From Paracoccus sp. C2R09 (GTDB lineage: Bacteria; Pseudomonadota; Alphaproteobacteria; Rhodobacterales; Rhodobacteraceae), in the NCBI RefSeq assembly GCF_018860625.1, contig NZ_JAHKQB010000001.1, positions 37,822-101,821 of the forward strand: a DNA stretch of 64,000 nucleotides, read 5' to 3'. A program made the translations under genes and the position numbers. Below are positions 35,045 through 41,363 of the stretch, one piece after another (the first letter of the stretch is position 1; each line of letters starts with the position of its first letter). The notes beneath the pieces are model-generated. The model did no database searches and was not told where the DNA came from. It saw nothing but the letters and a program-made list of their open reading frames with translations.

Positions 35045-35130
35045 GGAACCGGAATAGCAGACCGACCGTTCTCAAATCAACGATGCCAACGATCGCAAGA
35101 CCCCGAATGCCCCCCTTCACCGACTGCAGT

Positions 35131-35817
35131 TCAATCCGGCCAGCGATCCGCGATGGCCTCGGCCATCTGGGTCAATGTCGTCGTGCACAGAACGGGTTGC
35201 GGCACGCCCGGCGCGGGCAGGGGGGCGTTCGCCCCATGCGTGACCAGCGCCCCGTGCCCGCCAAGCGCCTGCAGCCCCAGCGTATCCCATGTGTGGCAGG
35301 CCACGAGGCACATGTCCTGAACCTTGCAGCCAAGGCGTTCGGCGACCATCCGGTATGTCTCGGGGGCGGGTTTGAAGCGCCCGGTGGGCTGCACGCTGAA
35401 GCGTTCCTCGAAGTAGTCGGCGAGCCCCGCGCGGGTCAGCCCGTCCGGCCCGTCCGAGGGGGGCGAATTCGTCAGCGTCACCATGCGGAAGCCCCGGTCG
35501 CGCAGCAGCGACAGCGCGTCTGCCGCGTCGTCATGGGCGGGCATGTGGCCGATGCCGTGGCGCAGTTCGGCCAGATCGTCATCGCCGATCGCGACACCCC
35601 TGATGTCGCCCAGCATCTGCAGGACGCCGCCTGCAAGGCTTGCGAAATCGCTGCCGACGCCCGCGATGGTCAGCGACTGGGAATAGAGCACGAGCTGCGC
35701 GAACCATTCGCGCATCGCGGCGCCGTCGCCGAAGATGCGCGCGAAGATCGGCGCAAGGCTTTCGAGATCCAGCAGCGTTTCGTTCACGTCGAAGACGAGG
35801 ACGGGGCGTTCGGACAT
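35131..35817 (-). CDS. HAD-superfamily hydrolase, haloacid dehalogenase type II
   Basis: 228 aa cytoplasmic hydrolase. Motif I FDVNETLLDL (nucleophilic Asp first), motif II TLTNSPP, motif III Lys in GRFKPAPETYR, motif IV region CLVACHTWDTLGLQALGG. The type II haloacid dehalogenase label follows the family; the second Asp of motif I phosphatases is replaced by Asn-Glu, as in dehalogenases. GGAGG precedes the ATG. Same strand as, and 86 bases before, the TetR gene. Real substrate unknown. Confidence 0.87.
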   Translation of the reverse strand: MSERPVLVFDVNETLLDLESLAPIFARIFGDGAAMREWFAQLVLYSQSLTIAGVGSDFASLAGGVLQMLGDIRGVAIGDDDLAELRHGIGHMPAHDDAADALSLLRDRGFRMVTLTNSPPSDGPDGLTRAGLADYFEERFSVQPTGRFKPAPETYRMVAERLGCKVQDMCLVACHTWDTLGLQALGGHGALVTHGANAPLPAPGVPQPVLCTTTLTQMAEAIADRWPD

Positions 35818-35912
35818 GGCATGACCTCCGGTAATTCAATCGGGATCAGCCTGCACCCTGCCACGTGGCGATACCAGCACGCGCGGCATCACTTCCACCT
35901 GAAGGAGCTGAA

Positions 35913-36434
35913 ATGACCCATCAAACCCCCATGCCCGGAACCCAGGCCCCCGCAATCGAGGCGAAGGACGCCTCGGGGCAGCCCTTCCACCTGCCGGCCA
36001 GCGCCGGGGCCAAGATGTCGGTGGTCTTCTTCTATCGCGGCGTCCACTGCCCGATCTGCAAGACCCAGATCGAGGAGCTGTCGAAGCGTCAGGGCGATTT
36101 CCGCGAACTGGGCGTCGATGTGGCGGCCGTGTCGATGGATGACGACGACCGTTTCGCCCGTCAGCAATCCGAATGGGACCTGGGCGACCTGCCGGTCGGC
36201 CATGCGATGTCGGAGGCCTCGGCCCGCGAATGGGGTCTGTTCATCTCGGACAAGGCGCAGGACAGCGAACCCGCGCGTTTTGCCGAACCGGGCATCGCGG
36301 TGATGTATCCCGACGGGCGGATCTATTCGCTGTATTACCAGAACGTGCCCTTCGCGCGTCCGACGCTGGACGACCTCGTCAAGGGGCTGGGGTTCATCCT
36401 CAAGAAGGATTACCCGATCCGTGGCACTGCCTAA
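35913..36434 (+). CDS. Peroxiredoxin-like AhpC/TSA-family protein
   Basis: 173 aa thioredoxin-fold protein, no signal peptide. Cysteines C46 and C49 sit in FYRGVHCPICKTQIEEL, the position of the peroxidatic Cys in AhpC/TSA 'redoxin' proteins; the C-x-x-C spacing is thioredoxin-like. ATG at 35913 has GAAGGAG at ideal spacing, and an upstream in-frame ATG (35865) has none. Divergent from the HAD gene by about 95 bases. Probably reduces peroxides using a thiol donor. Confidence 0.88.
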   Translation: MTHQTPMPGTQAPAIEAKDASGQPFHLPASAGAKMSVVFFYRGVHCPICKTQIEELSKRQGDFRELGVDVAAVSMDDDDRFARQQSEWDLGDLPVGHAMSEASAREWGLFISDKAQDSEPARFAEPGIAVMYPDGRIYSLYYQNVPFARPTLDDLVKGLGFILKKDYPIRGTA

Positions 36435-36502
36435 GGTTTATCCCGGCTGCCCAAAGGTTCGGCCGGCTATCCTTACGATAACCCCTACACCCATATGCGC
36501 CC

Positions 36503-36522
36503 CCGGCCTTTTCGGGCCGGGA
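36503..36522. terminator. Hairpin between peroxiredoxin and response regulator genes
   Basis: CCCGGCC (36503-36509) pairs with GGCCGGG (36516-36522) around a T-rich loop, 68 bases past the peroxiredoxin stop and 66 before the next ATG. No T-run follows, so termination strength is uncertain; a leader role for the regulator is also possible. Confidence 0.4.
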
Positions 36523-36588
36523 TGCGTATCATGCATCCCTGAACCCCGCCCGACGCGGCAATCGCCGCCCGCATAGAAGGAGGTAGGG

Positions 36589-37200
36589 ATGAGCATCAGA
36601 ATACTTCTTGCGGACGACCATGCGCTCGTCCGCGATACGGTCGGGACCTATCTGTCCGATTACGGGCAGGGCCAGGTCGTGGCCGCTTCGGATATCGAGG
36701 GGGTGAATTCGGCGCTGCAGGGCGGCGAATTCGACATCCTGCTGACCGATCTGCATCTGCCGGGCCTGGGCGGAACGCGCGGGATCCGCGAGCTGGTGCG
36801 CCGGGTCGCGCCGATGCCCGTGGCCGTGATGACCGGCTCGGCTCCCCCGAATGCCGCGCGCGACGTGATCGATGCGGGTGCGCGCGGGTTCTTTCCCAAG
36901 ACCCTGACGGCAAGGTCGCTATCGGCGGCCATCGCCCATGTCGTCGCGGGGCAGATCTTCATGCCCTATGACGCCGCGGCACCGACCCATCATCAGATGC
37001 CCGACGCGAATGCGCTGTCCACCCGCGAGACCGAGGTCCTGAATGGCCTGTGCAAGGGCAAGTCCAACCGCGAGATCGCGACCGATCTGGGGCTGAAGGA
37101 AGTGACCATCAAGCTGTATGTGCGCACGGTCTGCCAGAAGCTGGGCGCCAAGAACCGCACGCAGGCGGCGCTGTTCGGACGCGATCGCCTGACGGCCTGA
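36589..37200 (+). CDS. LuxR/NarL-type response regulator (orphan)
   Basis: 203 aa, receiver plus GerE helix-turn-helix. LLADDH acidic pocket, phospho-acceptor D54 in LLTDLHLPGLGG, FFPKTLTARSL with the conserved Lys, and a C-terminal helix-turn-helix ending VTIKLYVRTVCQKLGAKNRT. Excellent ribosome site AAGGAGGTAGGG. No kinase gene adjoins it. It is a close paralogue of the regulator at 17291-17905, sharing the rare GAKNRTQAA end and the PKTL-x-A-SL segment. Confidence 0.92.
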   Translation: MSIRILLADDHALVRDTVGTYLSDYGQGQVVAASDIEGVNSALQGGEFDILLTDLHLPGLGGTRGIRELVRRVAPMPVAVMTGSAPPNAARDVIDAGARGFFPKTLTARSLSAAIAHVVAGQIFMPYDAAAPTHHQMPDANALSTRETEVLNGLCKGKSNREIATDLGLKEVTIKLYVRTVCQKLGAKNRTQAALFGRDRLTA

Positions 37201-37352
37201 TCCCCGCGACCACTGCGCCAATTCCGCAACGTCCCGTCACGGGGCGTTCAACGGGGCTTGGCTGAAATTCACTTCTGCGATAGGTGCGGCCCCGAAGCCA
37301 GCCAACGGTCGATACCGCAGCCAGCCATGCGACATAACCGTTGGAGGAACGC

Positions 37353-39284
37353 ATGGCCGTTTCGCGCCTTGCCGCAGGGCTTCTCTGTGGCGTTTGTTTC
37401 CCGCTGTCCGTCCTCGCGCAGGAACCGGTCATGCTGGAAGGTATCGTGTTGACCGCCGAGGAACAGGCTGCCTTGGGCCGGGTCGAGATCGGGGCCGAGC
37501 GCCTCGAGGATGTGGCGAGCGGCAGCCTCGACGACGTCTTCGCCGAGGAACCGGCCGTGTCGGTCGGCGGTGGCATGCCCCTGACCGAACAGGTCTTCGT
37601 CAACGGCATCGACCAGCAGCAGCTGGCCGTCAGCGTCGATGGCGCCCCCCAGAACAACAGCCTGTTCCACCATACCGGCACGAACGTGGTCGATCCGGGC
37701 CTGCTGAAGGCCGTGCGCGTCGATCCGGGCGTCGCGGGGGCGGATGCCGGCCCCTATGCGCTGGCGGGCAGCATCGCCTACGAGACGAAATCGGCCATCG
37801 ACCTGCTCCAGCCGGGTCAGAGCTTCGGCGGCAAGGTCGTGACGGGCTATGCCGACAACGGCAACACGGCCACGGGCGCGCTGACGCTCTATGGTCGTCA
37901 GGGGCCGGTCGATGCGCTGGTCTATGTCCGTCGCGACAGCGGTGACGATTACGAGGATGGCGCGGGCAACGAGGTCGCCAATACCGGTGCCGACCTGAAC
38001 AGCGCCATGGTCAAGCTGGGCGCCGATCTGGGCGACTGGCGTGCAGAGCTGGGCCTGACCCGGATCGAGGACGACGCGCTGCGTCCCTATCGCGCGAATA
38101 TCGATGGCGTCTTGGGTGGCACCAACGATCCCCGCCGCTACGAGCTGATCCAGACCACCGAGACGCTGAGCCTGAAGAAGGCCAATGACGGTGGCCCGTG
38201 GAACCCGGAATTCCGGCTGTCCAAATCGGAAAACGAGGTCAACACCTTCGATCTGGCGACGGACGGGGAAACCGATCCGGACTTCAACCTCGGGACGGCC
38301 TCGACCGTGTCGATGGTGGCGCAGAACGTCAACGAATGGAACGGGATCGAATTCACCACCGGCATCGACGTTCAGAACCGCAAGGGCGTCTATGACGGCC
38401 AGTATGGCGGGACTGATTACGGCTTCCGCGAGGATACCCACAATACCGGCATCTTCACCCAGGCGCGCGGCAGCGTGGACCGGTTCGATTTCGGTGCGGG
38501 CCTGCGCTATGACTGGAACGAGTTCACGGGTGCCAACGGTCAGCAGATCGACACCGACGGCGCAAGCGTCAATGCCAGCGTGACCTGGCATGCCACGAAC
38601 GAGCTGTCCTTCTCGGGGGCCTACAGCTCGGTCTTCGGCGGGGTCGGCCTTGCCTCGGTCTATGACCTGTGGACGAATTATGCCGATGACGGCGCCTATG
38701 ACGATCTGGAGGCGGTGCGTGCGCAGAACGCGATCCTGGGCGTCGCATGGGAACGCGGCGGCACGGTTCTTGGCGGCGATCTGTTCAGCACCAAGCTGAA
38801 CAATGCGCGCAAGTATCTGGGCACCGTCGATGCCGAAACCGAGGGCTATCGCCTGTTCGTGTCGCAGGAATGGCAGGGCGGTTCGGCCTCGCTGCGCTAT
38901 ACCGACACCGATGTCGAGATCGACGGTTCGGGCACCACGACCTTCTATCTGCGCGATCTCGGCATGATCCCGGGCCGGATGCTGACGCTGCAGGTCAAGC
39001 AGGACGTCACCCCCGAGATCCAGCTGGGCGGCATCGTCGAACATGTCTTCGAAGAGGACGGGCAGGGCGACGCGACCAGCGATCTCGACCGTTATACCGT
39101 CGTGGACGTCTTCGCGGAATATGCGCCCGCGCAATACGAGAACGTCACCTTCCGCGCCGAGATCGGCAACCTGTTCGACCAGGACTATGTCGACCGGGCC
39201 AGCTATGGCGGCGATTACGACAGCGTGCTGGGTCAGTCCGAGCCGGGCCGCACGATCGCCATCTCGGCCAGCGTCAAGTTCTGA
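37353..39284 (+). CDS. TonB-dependent outer-membrane receptor, probable siderophore receptor
   Basis: 643 aa. Signal peptide 1-24 (SRLAAGLLCGVCFPLSVLAQ). N-terminal plug domain with EEPAVSVGGGMPLTEQVFV and VNGIDQQQLAVSVDGAPQNN, then a 22-strand-type barrel rich in alternating hydrophobic residues, ending NLFDQDY...ASVKF with terminal Phe as in outer-membrane proteins. GGAGG ribosome site; ATG at 37353. It converges on the petrobactin-type biosynthesis operon and shares a bidirectional terminator with it, so uptake of that ferri-siderophore is the likely role. No clear Fur-type box was recognised upstream. Confidence 0.87.
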   Translation: MAVSRLAAGLLCGVCFPLSVLAQEPVMLEGIVLTAEEQAALGRVEIGAERLEDVASGSLDDVFAEEPAVSVGGGMPLTEQVFVNGIDQQQLAVSVDGAPQNNSLFHHTGTNVVDPGLLKAVRVDPGVAGADAGPYALAGSIAYETKSAIDLLQPGQSFGGKVVTGYADNGNTATGALTLYGRQGPVDALVYVRRDSGDDYEDGAGNEVANTGADLNSAMVKLGADLGDWRAELGLTRIEDDALRPYRANIDGVLGGTNDPRRYELIQTTETLSLKKANDGGPWNPEFRLSKSENEVNTFDLATDGETDPDFNLGTASTVSMVAQNVNEWNGIEFTTGIDVQNRKGVYDGQYGGTDYGFREDTHNTGIFTQARGSVDRFDFGAGLRYDWNEFTGANGQQIDTDGASVNASVTWHATNELSFSGAYSSVFGGVGLASVYDLWTNYADDGAYDDLEAVRAQNAILGVAWERGGTVLGGDLFSTKLNNARKYLGTVDAETEGYRLFVSQEWQGGSASLRYTDTDVEIDGSGTTTFYLRDLGMIPGRMLTLQVKQDVTPEIQLGGIVEHVFEEDGQGDATSDLDRYTVVDVFAEYAPAQYENVTFRAEIGNLFDQDYVDRASYGGDYDSVLGQSEPGRTIAISASVKF

Positions 39285-39302
39285 TACGGATGCGATGACA
39301 GG

Positions 39303-39333
39303 AAGGCCCGGCAGAGCGATCTGCCGGGCCTTT
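39303..39333. terminator. Bidirectional intrinsic terminator, receptor / asbF
   Basis: AAGGCCCGGCAGA (39303-39315) pairs perfectly with TCTGCCGGGCCTT (39320-39332), 13 bp with a 4-base GCGA loop, flanked by AA and TT on both strands. It lies between the convergent stops of the receptor and the siderophore operon. Confidence 0.9.
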
Positions 39334-39345
39334 CGCGTTCCGGCC

Positions 39346-40140
39346 TTACGCCGCGATGGTCAGTGATTGTCTTGCGCGGCGCAGATCCGCGGCCATGCGC
39401 GCCGCGGGCTTCGGTCCGAACCATTCGAGCGACGCGTCGAGGCCGCGCAGATGCGGCAGGACCTGATCGTAATCCACCGCGCCCTCGTGCAGGGGGCAGA
39501 TGCCCGTCCTGTCGCCATTCGCATCGTGGATGTTGCCGGGGCGAAAGACCGTCAGCTCGCGCGCCGAGGTCACGTTCTTCAGATGGGCGTGAATGACATG
39601 CCCGTCCAGCGCCCGCAGCGCGACCAGCGGATCGCAGCCCGATTCCCAGACATGCAGCACGTCCAGATTGATGCCGACCGCCGGATGGTCCAGCGCGTCC
39701 AGCAGATCCGTGACCGGCCCCAGCCCGTCGGCCAGGGTCTGGGGATGGGTCTCCAGCGCGATGCGGATGCCGTGATCCGACGCGATATCGGCGCATATAC
39801 GCAGATCGCGGATGATGCGGGCGCGGTGATCGGGGCGGACCAGCGCACTGTCGGTGCCGCCCGCAAACAGGCGCAGGCGGTCCGCGCCCCAGTCGCGGGT
39901 CAGCGCGACCAGCGCGCGGGCGTCCAGCACATCGAAGCCCGCATCGCCCACGGGCAGATAGCCCGCCAGCATCGGCACGCGGGGGCGCCGTTCCAGCGCG
40001 GCCCATTCATCCGCCAGCGCGCGGGCGTGGGGTGCCCAGATCTCCAGCCCGTCGAAGCCTTCGCGGGCGACATATCGCGCCAGATCGGCGGCGCTGACCT
40101 CCAGGTGACGGAAGGCCACGGAACATGCGTGGATCCTCAT
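39346..40140 (-). CDS. asbF: Sugar-phosphate isomerase-fold enzyme, probable 3-dehydroshikimate dehydratase (AsbF)
   Basis: 264 aa xylose-isomerase-like TIM barrel. Metal-ligand strands are recognisable: ALETHP, INLDVLHVWESG, VIHAHLKN and ASLEWFG (Glu, Asp, His, Glu). AsbF converts 3-dehydroshikimate to 3,4-dihydroxybenzoate, the catechol of petrobactin. This assignment depends on its place as the last gene of an operon with AsbA-E homologues; on sequence alone other isomerase/epimerase roles are possible. Start overlaps the AsbDE stop by 4 bases. Confidence 0.8.
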   Translation of the reverse strand: MRIHACSVAFRHLEVSAADLARYVAREGFDGLEIWAPHARALADEWAALERRPRVPMLAGYLPVGDAGFDVLDARALVALTRDWGADRLRLFAGGTDSALVRPDHRARIIRDLRICADIASDHGIRIALETHPQTLADGLGPVTDLLDALDHPAVGINLDVLHVWESGCDPLVALRALDGHVIHAHLKNVTSARELTVFRPGNIHDANGDRTGICPLHEGAVDYDQVLPHLRGLDASLEWFGPKPAARMAADLRRARQSLTIAA

Positions 40141-41363
40141 GCCGTGCCCCCCAGCCAACTGGCATGCCATTCGGCGACGGTCGTCTTGATGCCGCGTTCC
40201 AGGTCCGAGAGTTCCACCAGCATCCGGCGCAGGGCGTCCAGATCGTCGCCCCCGCGCGCGAAGGCCACGGCGCGGCGGTGCAGCGTGTTCAGCCCGCCAT
40301 GCAGCGCCGCGATCCGGTCGCAGCATTCCTCGAAGGCGGCGTGGTTCGCGCCCTCGATATCGCCGAAGATCGCCAGCGCGTGTTCATAGGCGTATTTGCG
40401 GATCGCGATGACCGGCAGCTCGCGCAGGGCGGGTTCCAGATCGGCGCGGGGCAGGCGGGTCGCATGGGCGTCGATGATCGCGGCCAGGGTGTCGATCAGC
40501 GGCAGGTCGTCCGCGCGGAAGGTCGCCGCGAAGATGGCGGCGATGTCGTCGCGCGATGCGGGATGGGCATCCGCATTGTCGAAGGCGAAGCCGCCCGCTA
40601 CGCTGTCGCGCAGGAAGGCGCGGCGCAGATCGCCCGCGGGGATCAGCCCCTCCCACCGGAAATCGGGGTCGCGCATCAGCCAGATCGAGGGGTCGTCCGA
40701 AGGCTCGATCAGGGCGTAATGCGGAAAGGGATCCTGCGCGAACTTGTTGTCCCGCTGCGGCAGCAGGAACATGTCGATCATCGGCATTACATAGCGACCG
40801 GGCCGCCATTCCGCGATCAGCCGGTCCAGCCGGGCAAGGTTCGCCTGCTTGGGCGCCGCATCGTCATGCCAGCGTTCGACCGTCACGCCGAACAGCCGCT
40901 TCATCCAGCGGCAGTAGAAGTCGTGGTCGATATCGTCGGCGTGATAGGACAGGCGCATCCGGTCATCGGTCACGACCTGCCCATCCCACAGCCCGACATA
41001 GAGCGGGCGGTGATCGATCCCGCCGCGATCCTTCAGCCCCTGGCAGAAGCAGCTGACGACGCAATGGACCTTGATGTCGATCGGCTCCTCCTCGGCGGGG
41101 GTGGCACCCGACAGGGCCTCGGCCAGGGCGCGGATGGTCAGGCCGGGGGCGCGGTCGAAGGTGTCCTCGGCCATCTCGATGCCGGCTTCTTCCAGGTGCA
41201 GCATCAGGGTCATCAGCTGCACGCTGTCCAGTCCCAGGTCATGGCCCAGCCGCGCCTCGGGGGCGAAGCGGTCCATGCGCGAACAGGCCATCGGCCCGGC
41301 AAGGATGCCGCGCAGGGTTTCCGTGACGGTTTCGGGGTTGGGAATGGGGCGGGGGTCGGTCAT
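40137..41363 (-). CDS. Aryl-carrier protein fused to petrobactin-type transferase (AsbD-AsbE fusion)
   Basis: 408 aa. Residues 1-90 are an acyl/aryl-carrier domain with phosphopantetheine site S47 in LGHDLGLDSVQLMTL. From about residue 95 (PIDIKVHCVVSCFCQG) the chain is an AsbE/DUF6005-like domain, with VMPMIDMFLLPQRDNKF and AIRKYAYEHALAIFGD. In Bacillus, AsbD (about 90 aa) and AsbE (about 330 aa) are separate: AsbD carries 3,4-dihydroxybenzoate and AsbE transfers it to spermidine. No internal Met lies near the joint, so this is a true fusion. ATG follows the previous gene's stop directly (TGAATG). Confidence 0.82.
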   Translation of the reverse strand: MTDPRPIPNPETVTETLRGILAGPMACSRMDRFAPEARLGHDLGLDSVQLMTLMLHLEEAGIEMAEDTFDRAPGLTIRALAEALSGATPAEEEPIDIKVHCVVSCFCQGLKDRGGIDHRPLYVGLWDGQVVTDDRMRLSYHADDIDHDFYCRWMKRLFGVTVERWHDDAAPKQANLARLDRLIAEWRPGRYVMPMIDMFLLPQRDNKFAQDPFPHYALIEPSDDPSIWLMRDPDFRWEGLIPAGDLRRAFLRDSVAGGFAFDNADAHPASRDDIAAIFAATFRADDLPLIDTLAAIIDAHATRLPRADLEPALRELPVIAIRKYAYEHALAIFGDIEGANHAAFEECCDRIAALHGGLNTLHRRAVAFARGGDDLDALRRMLVELSDLERGIKTTVAEWHASWLGGTA

